A stretch of 64,000 nt of DNA, taken from assembly GCA_964017195.1 (NCBI GenBank), contig OZ024896.1, positions 7,521,442 to 7,585,441 on the forward strand. Reading direction: 5' to 3'. Shown piece by piece: positions 36,114 to 49,200 of the stretch (its first letter is position 1; each line of letters starts with the position of its first letter). Position numbers and translations under genes: made by a program. The notes under the pieces were generated by a model. That model searched no databases and had not been told where the DNA came from. It saw only the letters and a list, made by a program, of their open reading frames with translations. The stretch is from Siderastrea radians. Taxonomy: Eukaryota > Cnidaria > Anthozoa > Scleractinia > Rhizangiidae.

Positions 36114-36623
36114 TAGGCTTGGAGAAATCTGCCGGCAGAATTTCGAGCAGAATAAGCGATTTGTGAGGCCAGCATTCTGCCGGCAGAATAAGGCATTTTC
36201 GAGCAGAATTTGAGCAGAATAACGAAAAATTAGTAACACTAATGATATGGGTAACAGTTGTAAGAAAAAATGAAAACTAAATAAATACAAAAAATTGAAA
36301 AATAATTACACATTCTTTATGCATTTGTGTGATGTTCCTTTTTGTAAGATGCTAATAAAAAATTCACTGTTTCGTCTAATGTTAGTGATATAAAGTAAAA
36401 TAAATTACAATTTTGCTATGCATAATGAATATCTAATCAGCATTTAGGGGTTAGGCCCAGGCTCCCTTCCATATTTGTGAAAACACATAAGGCCCCGAAG
36501 GGCCGAAAATTTTTCGGGTACCGAGCAGAATTCGAGCAGAATTTCGAGCAGAATAAGCGACTTTTACGAGCACTGCCGGTAGGCAGAATAAGCCATTTTA
36601 CGAGCAGAATTTATCCAAGCCTA
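36114..36623. mobile_element. 510-bp hAT-like element with 8-bp TSD and subterminal motif arrays
   Basis: The ends are taggcttgga and the complement tccaagccta. ctgccagc is duplicated on both sides (36106-36113 and 36624-36631). Both ends carry several copies of gagcagaat, often extended to agcagaataagc, as expected of transposase-binding subterminal repeats. The TAGG start and 8-bp TSD fit hAT. There is no transposase; a 161-codon frame starting at 36477 runs through the right end and is not credible. Confidence 0.85.
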
Positions 36624-36631
36624 CTGCCAGC

Positions 36632-37115
36632 CTTTCCACTGGTTTCCCACCATATGTGCCACGCCTCTTGGAGCTTCCAGTCGTCTCCCGCCGTGTTCTG
36701 TGTACGCCAGAACTTTTTTCCCTCAATCGTCTACCAAGTCTGTCACGGCTTTCTGTTGTCTCTCGCCATAAAACACCGCTGTACACTATTCCAGCCCATT
36801 TGTAAAGAGACATGCATCGAGACAGACAAGCTAATAAGAAAACCGGTTTCTATTTCATTACAACGTCTCGCGACAATCCAGTCAAAGGGGACCGTACTCA
36901 TATGCTTCAGGACTGCAATAAAAAAGAAAAAAACAAGCAGCTTAATTAACTTGAAACTCTAATGATGATCTTGATGTTCGAAAACTTTCAGTGTTTTAAA
37001 CAACATTTTTACCTAAAATTTTAACTATTTTTAAACTGTATTAGATACGTGAGCAAAACAAGATCAAATCCCAAAGTATGCCCACTTCGCGAAATCCTCA
37101 AAATATAAGTATCGT
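36632..37115. other. Probable 3' UTR and downstream flank of gene B
   Basis: Noncoding on the gene strand after the TAA at 37116. The extent of the UTR could not be fixed. Confidence 0.35.
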
Positions 37116-37286
37116 TTACACTGGGCTTGGATCCCGCGGAGTTAACCTCTGGTCGTCAGGGAAATAACTTAGCGACACGACGGACGTTATCGACAAACAA
37201 CGTTCGGTGAGCCTCGGTGCATCAACAACGGAAAGTGTCGGTTGATTATCCTTCAGCTTTTCAAGCAAGAATTTGGCAAACGGAGA
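37116..37286 (-). CDS. Gene B terminal exon with stop
   Basis: 171 bp, phase 0 in, 56 codons and TAA; acceptor tgctctag after a pyrimidine-rich stretch. It encodes SPFAKFLLEKLKDNQPTLSV and ends PRDPSPV. The open frame and phase match support it; no homology was recognised. Confidence 0.65.
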   Translation of the reverse strand, partial: SPFAKFLLEKLKDNQPTLSVVDAPRLTERCLSITSVVSLSYFPDDQRLTPRDPSPV

Positions 37287-40200
37287 CTAGAGCAGAAAAT
37301 TTGTAACAACAAATAGAGAAAGAGAACTATCAAGATAACACATCAAACGGTATTTTCTTTCCTTGCTGAAGGCATTAATAACAAACCGACAACAACAGAT
37401 TGAAGCAATCGTAAACGAAACACAACCATTCTTAAAATGAACGATTTGGAATGAATGATAAATTATAATTATGTTCTTGTGACGTTTAGTAATAAGAATA
37501 TAGATCAACGTACCTATGATTGGATAATCTACTGCTCACTTCGGGTTCCGCTTTTGGCCAGACGCCGTAAACTGAACTATCCTACAGGAAAAAAAATATT
37601 TATGTTTGTCAATATTTGTACAGGAACATCTGATTTAGCAGTATTGCTAGTATTGCTCCAGAGTCCCGACAAACTTAACAAAAGATAAATGAATAAAGAT
37701 AAAACAACTAATAGTCCTAACAGAAGATATAACATTACATGAAAAAAAACACACTGAGAACAAAGGCACACGAGAACTGTACACATATTGCTAGGACGGA
37801 AAATAGCGCTTGAGGTAGCGTTTCGCCTGGACCTTGAACTGCTTGAGATTACTTTTACGGATCGACTGCTTGGAGGCAGAGCATTGAAGGTGCGCGCACC
37901 TCTGAATGTAAAGCTGCCCTGGTACTTAGTTGTCTTGACTAAGGGCAAACGCAGTAGGTCACGGTGTCTGGTGTTAAAGACGAAGATTTAATGCGCGTAT
38001 TTAAATTCTCATAATAAGGGGAAGTGTGATGATAAACTCCTAAAAAGCAAAACAAATAACCTATGGTAAGTAGTATAAAGAAGGAACAATATTCATGTTC
38101 GGAAAGAAGATCAAATCTACTTACCTGACCATAATCGGGCTGTGTGGGATCCCTTTTAGATGCTGTCGCAGGATTTAGGCCCCCTTTCCTTACAGCTGCT
38201 GAAAAAAAAAAAAAAACAATGACAATAAAAACACAAACAAAAATAAGCAAACTCACATACGAAACTGTTTTTGTATTCCTACCTTTTTTGTAATACTTTA
38301 ACCCTTTAAGCCCCGATATGAGAATGCAAATTCTCCTTACTGTTCTCCATACATTTCTTATGGAACTAGTGAGAAGAATTTGTCTGAATACCAAGACATC
38401 TCATTATTAATCACTTCCTTTTTTCTCATCACTTGAATGTTTGAATTGAAGTGACGATGTAAAGAGAAATATTATTTTCGTCACTGTTCGGGCTTAAAGG
38501 TTTAATAATACAGCAACGCAAGAAGGCAGAGGGTCTAACCATCTCTGATCCTCCCAGGAAAGACGTCTTTAAACGGAACAATGTATACAAAAAAGGATCC
38601 AGTCGATAGAGAGAGATGCCGTTTGTCGGTGTTCTCGCGTGTTCAAGAGTGGCCAAATTAGCCTGTTTCAGGCCTTCAGTTCGTCGGGAGGGCCCCAGCA
38701 AAACAAAACGACAAGGAAAAGGATGAGAGACTGGAAAGGGGAGACGAGGAACCCCCCCCCCCCCCTTCACCCTCCCCACGCTCCTCCCCTCGCCATTTCC
38801 CTGCTCACTTCACCACTCCCGACTAGATCTGAACGCCTTGAACAAGATTTGGCCAAAAGAGGATTTTTCCTCTTTTTGCCTCCTGGTGACGCAAAAGTTC
38901 TCCAACTGTCGGCCGTTCCCTATGCACACGTGAAAAATCGCGGCTTTATACAAGTGAAGGATGAAATAGAGGGCCTCTGACAGTTAAATTCAGTTCAAAC
39001 TCTCGCTGAAACTCTCGTGAGCTCCTTGCAACCCTCGTGCAATCTCAGAGTCTGGGGCGAGTTGCATAAAACTTAACGTCAGGTGGAACTTCTAACGTCA
39101 GACGTTCACTCCAGTCAAAGTAACTATTTTAACATCTGACGTTAGCAGTTACGTCACCTCACCACTGATTTAGTAAACTCTCTCGATCTCGTGCGATTCT
39201 GCTTGAAGCAACTCGCCTCAGGCAGCCCTCACGCCCTCTCGAAGACGTAGAACCTGTTCAAATTATAAATCATATGCACTCTAAACGCTCCCGTGCCATG
39301 TAAAAGAAAACTCCTACGCTTTACGCTACTAAGAGGTTGTTCTTTTACCCGTATGTCTGGATACTGTGTTCACCATTGACTGCATGGCTTCACCAATAAG
39401 ACTCGCGGACAGGAAAAGGTCGTTATGCAGGTCCACCTGCACGTCTGAACAAAACAAATTAATAAAATGTTATCAATTTGCAGTGTTGCTGAAGCAAACT
39501 TTAGACCTGTCTCAATGTTCTAGCTTTTGAGTTTGTGGATGAAATCCTAAAGTGTGATTTTTCAAATGAAAGCTATTGAGCAGTACTTTCCTGTGGTGCT
39601 GTTTATTATGCTGTACATGGTGGTTCTAAATTTTGAGTCTGTGGACGAAATCCATACGTGTGGCCATTCAAATGAAAGCTACTGAGCTGAGCTGTGGTGC
39701 TAATTGTTGTTATTGTTATGTTTTTGTTTTGTTTTTTTTTAATTTTCCTAAAGAGGAAAAATTCCAATTTGATGTTCTTTAATAAGAGGTATAATATTAC
39801 AAAGATATCTCAAATACCAGCATGGACGTCAAAGGGGAAGGCAGCAGTCATTCTCTCCACAATATTTCTCATCTCCATCCCTTCGTACGAAGTATCTGGT
39901 CGGTCCAACAGTCCTAACTCAGCAGCTGTCTTGGGAGCGTAAGGTCCAGCCAAAGATGTCGCGCTTGCATTTGGCGACGGCCCCCAGAATTCACCACTTT
40001 GTCGCTGTGGGTACGCATCTTTCCAAGGAGGGGACATGTCGGGTGACAAAGAGTACTGTGGGGGGTGGGCTTGTACTGATGGACCACGCGTTAAGAAGGT
40101 ATTTGGGGGAGCAGGGGTGTGGGTGGGTGGGTAGATCGGTGATATGCCCGGTACGGATGCTGGGTGATAAACCCCACGGGTATCATTGATTCCTGACGTG

Positions 40201-43200
40201 CTGTTGATTGTCCGGGGTGCCGTACTAGTAGCCTCAGCGGCTGATGTAGGACTGGCGAAGGGTTTAGAAGAAGGCTGGGCCACTGACTTCATTACTGGAG
40301 GAAGCTGTGAAAGATCACCCTGGAATGAAATAAAAAACACCAAGTACTACACTGTAAACTAGCAGCCCTCAACAACTACTACCATTAGTACAATAGTATT
40401 TTATCTACACAGCGGTTTGCAATTGTCTGTCGTAAAACCGAAGTATTTACTCTGGCAAATCGTAACAGACGCAAGAAAACACAATGAAACAATAAGAACT
40501 CGCAGTCAAAACACTCAACTTGCGACAAGCGCAGAGGAAATGCGTGGGAACAAGTCGTGATTAGTTTTGATTGGTTGAAATAGTGGCGCGACCTTTTTAA
40601 ACCAATCGCAAAGCACAAAGCATAGTAAGGCAAAACAAAAACTAATAAGGATTACTTTCGACACTCAGTTAAAAACCACTCGAACAGTAAGGAACTACAG
40701 TACCAACAACTACAGCCTAGAATCTTGGGTTCCCCCTTCCCAACCCCTCAGGAAGTTGTTCGGTTTCCCAAACGATTGCTGGTACATGTGGGTAGAGAGA
40801 AGCACTCTTGTTTAAACTACTCGACCAAGACGCACCTAGAAACGAATATTACAAATATTCGAACATTAGAATGTCATTTCGGTGAATATCGAACCACTTG
40901 TTTGTTTTGAGAGGCTTTAAAATTTGGACTGCACACAGTCATATTGCCTGCATACAGTCACTCGCTCCTCTATCCTGCGATTTCACGGCTCAGGGCTGTA
41001 CACAGACTAACGGTCATACCAAAAAAATGCTATATACATGCTGCAACTCTGGATGCACTGGTAAAGCCGGTTTTCATCATTTCCTTTTGACAGTACTAAA
41101 GAGTTCCTCATCACACAGAAGCTTTACGCATATCAGTAAAAAATTAATAATGTTATATTTCCGAATTATTTTGTTTTCGTTAGGGCTTTAAACATACTTA
41201 GCGAAACAGAAAAGCTGTAACTATGCATAACATTTGTTGATAAACTTACTCAACACTTTCTTGAGTCTCCACGCAGTTTGACGAACGAACACTTTTTAAT
41301 CTTACTAATTCTTGTGGAGTGGTTTTATATACAATTAAATTTCCTTACAGCCAAAATTAAAGCATATTTTAGAAATTCAGTGAGAAGAACCGTTTGAGTG
41401 TGAAATTACTTGTTGTGAAATTGCTTGCGGTGAAAACCACAACGCTGGTAATAAGCTGGCGATTGTCATCGCATTATTAATAATATATCAGAATTTCTCT
41501 TTCCAGGGATTATCCCTGAATTTCTCTTAAACAATTAACAATAAGTGAATGGAATAAGAAGCACTGCTGCTAAAAATAGCTAAATTCTAATTTACGAGGT
41601 CGGACGAAACGAGAGAAAGAGTCGCTGAGTCTTACCTCCTGCCCGTAGTTGACCAAAAACTCTCAGACAAGTATTCTCGTCGATTCTTGTTTTTGAGTTG
41701 TCCCATACATGCTTCTCCAAACTCTGATGAACTCCGTGAGAACGATTTGCAGGCAAATAAATGGAAATTTGAAAACGTTATTTCTCTCTCGAACCCACCT
41801 TCGCCCCTTAAATTTTTCCAAGAAAAATCTTGAGTACAATATTTTTAAAGTTACAAATTCCTCTGATTTCAAAATTTACGGAAATTATCAGACATAGGAT
41901 TTCGCTTTTTCTTTTTCCCACTTATTCCAAACACAGTGTTTTGTGTCATGTTTGTCTCATTACCAAAATGGCGGATTTTACCGCGACAAAGGTCTTTGAA
42001 AACGATCTACGAACACGGAATGTGAAAAACGTATCACAGGCTTGGAAAATAAACAAAGGCAAAGTGTCTTCGGCTTTAGCAATCAGAGAGAGGAAAAGGA
42101 CGGGCATATTTCCATTTTCGGACTTGGTTCAGAATGCGAACAAGTTTCACGTCAACGATGGTACGTTTTATGTTTCAATCTCATACCCAGATCTTCTCTC
42201 TCTCCCGAACAGCGAGAAGATCTGGATACAAGATTATAGTCTTGGAAAGAGGGCGTTGCCTTCGCGTGGTTTCAACAGTGGTTTAGAAAAGCTTATTAAT
42301 TATTGAGTTATAACGAACGACTTTGTAATTGGAGTTTACCAGCGATTTTAAGTTGAGGCAGGCAGAGGCTAAGCCTTTGGGCTAATTAGTATTTGGAACA
42401 AAAAAAAATTGTGTTTTATAATTCGATTTGCTCTTTTTAACGAACTTAACGATTTTAGTAAAAGAAAGATTATTGGTGTTAAGCAACGATTTAATATTTG
42501 AGGTTAACTGAAGCCTTTTAACACTAATGGTTTGTTATTAAGTTGTTATTCAAAGACCATACATCCTCGAGGTTTACCTACCTACAAAGTATCCCATATT
42601 CTGAGAACCGTATGAAAGGGAAGTTTCGAATGTAATTTCAATAAGGCAAACACGCTCCCAACTGGAAGCATACGCGTGGCAGAAATTTAGTAAAAGAAAT
42701 GCATGAAGCAGCTTAAAAACATTACAAGTTACAAAAGCAAAAGAGGGAAAACAAAAGTTAAAGATGCAGTACCGTTTGTACTTTGCTTTCAGCCTCTAAA
42801 CGTATCTTTGTCATGCGTTCATGCGCAAACATTGCCGCCATTTTCTCTTCATCTTCAATAAGACTGGCAAGGGTGCGTTCGTCCTGAGACAGACAAATGA
42901 AACCACAACAAGAAATGTAATGTGAGTTTAGCTTTTAATGACAAAAATTCTTACAAATGAAGATGGAAACAAGACCCTTCTTTTACTTTTAACATTTACT
43001 TAAGCAATTTTGCAGTCTTACAGTTTCATTATTATAAAGCCACTTATCAATTCAGTCGAGAAACCGTAATTTAAACTGACAAAAATGGAAAAACGACCGT
43101 CAAGCAACTAAAAACTTATCTACAAACATGAGAAAATAAAGGTCGTGATTTCTTCAAGAGGTAATGCAAATCTTGAAACAGTTTTTGTCAAAATTTAAGC

Positions 43201-46200
43201 CAGCCTAATTTTAATTTTAGCTCGCTATTTTTGAAAAGAATCTTTCAACATTGCTTAAAGAAAGTTTTAAATTGAATTAGCCAGTTTTACGTTTACATCA
43301 TTACTTAGTTTAGGATTTATTTTAATATATCATACATCACATCTCAGTGGATTTTTATGAAGTTAATTTTATTGAAGTTTATTTCAATATCATACGTTTA
43401 TTTTTTTTTATTCGCTAAAAAAAGAAACTAGATCTATAGTTTAAATTAAAAGTGCTTGTTATTAGTGGCTGTTCTATCCCGAGAATTAAATAATTATGTT
43501 ATGTTATGTTATCTGGATGCGATGAACGTTAATGGACTGTCATTATTATGGTAGGGCAATTGGAAGTTTATATAATTAACAATTAATCGCCGAAGTGGAG
43601 GTGAATTACACTCTACCACTCTTCACCAAACCAGTGGATAGCCAGCACCTAATAGATCCCTTTTTTCTGAGAAACGAAGGAAAACTCGTGCGCGAAATCC
43701 AGAAAATGCCGGGAGGTCAACAGCAGATACTGTCTCGAGTTTGAGTAGCTAATCAGAGAGCGCGAAAAACACTATCCACTGGTTTGGTATATACTAAAGA
43801 GATACTGTCTCGAGTTTGAGTAGCTTATCAGAGAGCGCGAAAAACACTATCCACTGGTTTGGTATATACTAAAGAGATACTGTCTCGAGTTTGAGTAGCT
43901 TATCAGAGAGCGCGAAAAACACTATCCACTGGTTTGGTATATACTAAAGAGATACTGTCTCGAGTTTGAGTAGCTTATCAGAGAGCGCAAAAAACACTAT
44001 CCACTGGTTTGGTATATACTAAAGAGATACTGTCTCGAGTTTGAGTAGCTTATCAGAGAGCGCGAAAAACACTATCCACTGGTTTGGCATATACTAAAAC
44101 AAGTTGCCGAAACTAACAAGAAAGCAACAGTGTTTAACCGCTGACCGTGTTTAACCGTGAAAGCATTTAGTTCAAAAATACCAAAACCCAAAATTGCAAA
44201 ATCCCACAAAAAGTCATTCCCTTCGACCCTTTCTGGTTGGCCCGGCCCTTAACAAAACAGCTTACACCCAATACTGAGAGCGCCGTAGCTCAATCTGTGT
44301 CTGTACCTGCTGAAGTAGGGTCCTTAAACGATGGAGCTGGACTTGCAGCTGGTAATTATGCTCCTCAAGGACCTCCTCGCGTGCCTCCAGACGTTCCCTC
44401 TGATGCCGTAAGTAGGCCTCTTTGGCAGGGTCCTCTACAGGAACGACGCTTTGCTCCTTTTGATTCTGGCGCTGTAAGTGTTGAATGCTGTTGATTTCGC
44501 TCTGTAGTGCTCTGTGTAATGAAGCAACAAATAAAGCAGAAGTGGTTTTAGAGCTGTTTTTCCATCTAATGTGAAACTGTTTTCTTGGCCATTTTTCTTT
44601 CCAATTTGGACTATTATCTATTCATGTTCAGTCAGTTTCTCAGCACGTCAGGAGACTCAGACAAGAGACTCCCTGTTAAGCTCAGTGGTCAGAAAATCCA
44701 AATGGTGTGCGGAAAATCCAGTCATTCAGGGACTTGGATAGATTTTTTTCTTCCTCGCTCATCACAAACATAAAACACAGTTTTCTTAAAACAACCAGGA
44801 GGTAAAAATGAACGGCTCACACAAAAAGTGAACGTCAGCTTTTAACTTATCCGTTCTCTGGCTAATGACCGGCAATAAACTGCGTCACTACTGTGAACGT
44901 TGCTGTGGATTATGGAGCCGACACACAAATGGTTCCGCAGACACCTTTGAATCCTTCCTCGTTCAATTCATTTTAGAATTTCTTTTATTTGCCACACCCC
45001 AGCGAAACGAAATATCTTGTACATGTACACATAAAAAATGACAAACTATAAAGCTTATACATAAAAGGTCTCCTCAAAAAAGAATTGATTTTGTTTGCTG
45101 AAAAAAGATCCACCACAAATCACAAACGATAGAATATTTCACAATAACAACCCATATGAAAGATGCAAAATGTCACTTGAACCAACTTTTGTTTCTCTCT
45201 GAAAAACTGCAATTTTGAGGAAATTAGAAAGAGCTTAACAGTTTGACAATAATCTGACGATGCCTTCATTTATCTGTTTGTCCTTTTATTTGTCATGAGA
45301 ATTAGCCAATGAGAATGCAAGACGTTTGGCAGTTATTGCACAGTCATTCCTTTGGTAAACGTACCTGTTGTCGTTCTCTAAAGTCGAGATCAGATCTTCC
45401 AGGTCTCGCTTTTCCTGACTGTCCAGGTCTCTCACGATTTGTGTAGGACTAGGGGACTGGAAAGAAGATATTGAATTGAAAATCAATATGGAAACAGAAG
45501 ACAATATAACAAGATAAATATTGATAGCGGAAGGTGAATTGAAATAGCTTACTTTGGACCGTCCAAGAGCAATCGAACTCACGATTACACCCCTAAACAC
45601 CTACTGTAATTATGTACTGCTAAAACTTATTACATCCTTCTTGAACAGTGGTATTAACAGTGAAATCGAACGTAGCCTGTGTAGCAAGCGTTTCCGTAGG
45701 TTTTTCCGCCCGTTCGAGGCATTTTTCGCTTTTTGGCGGCGCGAAAATTGGGGCGAGCGCAACACTGATGGAACCACTCCACAAGAATTTAATAAGGCTA
45801 AAAAGTGTTTGTTACTGAAACTGCTTGGAGACTCTAGAAGCTGTTGAGTAAGTTTATCAATACATTTGTTTTTTTTGGTTTCGATAAGTATGTCTCAAGC
45901 CCTAAGGAAAACAAAGTAATTCGGAGGTCTCATTGTATTAATTTTTCAATGACGTGTGTAAAACGAGGAATACGTTTCTCTGAGTCTTCTTACGATGAGC
46001 AACCCGTCTGATATACAACTTTAAACAGCACTGCATGCACACTTTTGGTATTGTGAAAAGACAATGATAAAAACCTGCCTTACCAGTGTATTTATAGAAT
46101 TTTTTGTATCGCCGTTAGTCTATGTACAGCCTTGAGCCGTGAAATCGCAAGAGAAGGAGCGAGTGACTGTATACAGGCCCAATTTTCGCGCGTTTAAAAG

Positions 46201-49200
46201 GCGAAAAATGCTTCAAACCTGCGAAAAGCCCTACGGAAACACTTGCTACCCAGGCTAAATAGAACCCGTCATCATCTTGAATATAAAATAACTAATATAT
46301 AGATTTAGCCAAGCCTAAACGTGGAGCGATTTCCCGCCAAGAAAAGATGGTATTCTCCACCCCCGTCGGGTTGACTTAGAACTCCCCTACCCCTCCCCCA
46401 GAGTCTGTACGGGCCGGCGTACGCTGACGTCACAACCAAAATTCTCGGATCGATAGGTTACCAAATTTGCTTAGCAATGGTGCTCCGCTGGCGCGCTCCG
46501 CTAAAAAAGCAAGAAATGTGAAACGCAAAATATTTACCGTTAACTCCGGTTCACCTGTCAAGCTGCAGAAAGAACAACATCAGACAACTGTTATTTAAGG
46601 GTATAGTGTATGTACTGCTACTGGATTGGTAGGCAATTATCTAGGATTTCATCCACAGACTCAAAGGTTAGAAACGCCTAAACAGCACCACAGAAAAGAA
46701 CAGCTCAGTAACTTTCATTTGAATGGTCACACTTTAGGATTTCATCCACAAACTCAAAAGTTAGAACCACATTGTAAAGCAGAATAAACAGTACCACAGG
46801 AAAGTACTGCTCGGTCATTAGCTTTCATTTAAATGGTTACACTTTAGCGTTTCATACACAGACTCAACATTTAGAACCATACAAGTACATAGCTCAAGCT
46901 TGTCGACTCTGGGAATAAAATAATAAGACAACTTGACAAGTTACCTAATAGCGTAATGCCGCATAAGACGGTGTTTATCATCCCTGTGGATTGTGAAAGG
47001 GAAAATAAATTAACATAACAAGTCTTCGTTTAATAGCGTAATCGTTGCTGCGTGTACAAAATCAATTCATATAAACTGCAGAAGGAAAAATTGAAGAGAG
47101 TGAGCTCATGCAGTTATTCAATAGCTTAAGAAGTGGCAAACAGAGCCTGAAAAAAAAAATTCAGGCTTCAACGGGATTCCAGCTCATGACCTTTGCGATA
47201 GTGGGACACACGCTCTTCCACTCGAGCTATGAAGACATTGACAGTGGGAGGCAGTCATCTTTGAGGGTTCTATCATTCTTTTCAAATATCATTGTGGCTA
47301 CATGTATACATGTATGTGTGCAGGAAGTGAATTCAATCGACATATGAATTATGAATTTCGGGAAAAAAGAATTGAAAAGAGAGAAAGGAGGACATCATTG
47401 CAGTTGTTGCCACTCGAAGCCTGAAAAAATTCAAACCTTTGAGTGGATGTTCTTTGGGCTTGTCACGTACTAGATTGTCACGTACTGCGCTTGTCACGCA
47501 ACTGTCTATGGTGTATGAGGCTATAGAACCGGTCGAATGCTTTTGTCTCAAGCCTTTGTTTCTCGACGTCATGTATAGGGTTGCTGTGAGTGACCAGATA
47601 CCAATAAATTGGCTTTAGTTTTATAGCACAGAGTATCAAAAGAAGTGGCTTTGGTGTATTTCTTACATGGTAGGTCTTGTCAGAACGGGCTGTTGCCTAG
47701 TTTGTTCCCTAGGTATTTCTTCCTCTTCATTAGCCTCGTGATTTGTCAGTCTGAAAATAAAAAACAAATGGAAACTTACGATGAACTAAAATTCAACAGA
47801 AGCACAATCGAACAAATGAACGGACGCAAAAAAAAAACCGAACAAACAATAGAAAGAATAAACAAAGAACAACGAACGAACGAACGAACGAATGAACGAA
47901 CAGCATCGAAGAAGGAGTCATGAACACATGAAAATCGTACAATGAAAAACTCCAACAAAATTAAATGACACCCAGGAAAAAACTATCGAGCAACTTCGAA
48001 AACAGAATACAGAATCTCTGGCGATTCTCAGTGATGCACAAACCTTGCGGCGTAACTTCCCAGTTTGTCATGTGTTCCTGGAAAAACCATCACTGGCGAA
48101 CCAGCATCAGCAGAATCTCTACAAACACAAAATAAGCCATATAATCATTTTAATGCTGTTCGTCAAGTAAAATGAGCGATCGAATATCCTTTGAGGCCCT
48201 GCTCAGTGTGATTACAATAAGGTTATTGCTTCTCAACTTAAAGGCTTTCCCTCTTAGAGTTAAACATTGCGTGGTCTGAAGGAGCCCCTAAACTGAGTCT
48301 TTGGAACTACATAATAAGTCTTGCCATCGACTGATGACTGACCGTGATTGAATGCATTCTTCTAGCCGGCCTTACCCAAGTAGCCTACTGTACAGGTGCC
48401 GTGGGGTGTCTTGAATTTTATCACTCTCCTTTAATTTTCAAATCTAAAAACACAGATTCCAGCAACTAACGGGTTTCAAAACCGTTCTCTAACACATGTT
48501 TTGTACAAAAAAAAGCAAAAGCGAAAAGTCATCAAGTTCAAAATTCACCAATGTTCACGTGATCACGTGATCCGTTCACGTGTTAAAAATGTCACGTTCC
48601 AAAAATGTCACACTACAAACAAAATAATCCGTGACACACTCCCCCCTTGACCAGTTAAGTCACTGGTCAACTAGTCTCCGAATATAGTCCGCATTGATAG
48701 CAGCCGCCCGTCTGGGCCTCCTGGCTTCATCCTGTAATTGCTCATCATGGGTCACGATCTCCAAAGGAAACAGCTTTTGCACTGGTCTCTTGACAGTCAT
48801 AGGTCTTCCGCTCTTGGTAATAACCTTGATTACTGCCGCTCTCACGCAATTGTCTGCTCCAGGAATCAACTGCTCCACTCTTCCAAGTCTCCACTGACTT
48901 TGGGGAAGGTTGTCTTCAAACACAGTAACTACATCTCCGACTGATATGGACACCCTGCTTTCAGGTCTGGAGCGCTGGCGATGAAGGTTCCTTAATTCTG
49001 TCACATACTCTCGACTCCATCGTTTCCAGAAGTGCTGTAGTAGCAACCCCAAGTACCTCCTTCTTCTTGGGAGATCTTCAGATGATACTGCTTGGTTTAT
49101 GGAATCCTGACTGCTTGCTCCTACATCAGGTAAGGACAGGATTCTTCTTCCATACATCAAGTGGCTTGGCGTCAAAGGCTCTTCAGGGTCATCTGAGGAC

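Noticed and set aside
36477..36962. 161-codon plus-strand frame
   Set aside because: It runs from the hAT-like element across its target duplication into flanking DNA and has no motif.
43725..44099. CRISPR-like array of regular repeats
   Set aside because: The 75-bp units are contiguous with no unique spacers, and the context is an animal intron.
44237..44494. 85-codon plus-strand frame
   Set aside because: It is antisense to the dystrophin coiled-coil exon, which explains the open frame.
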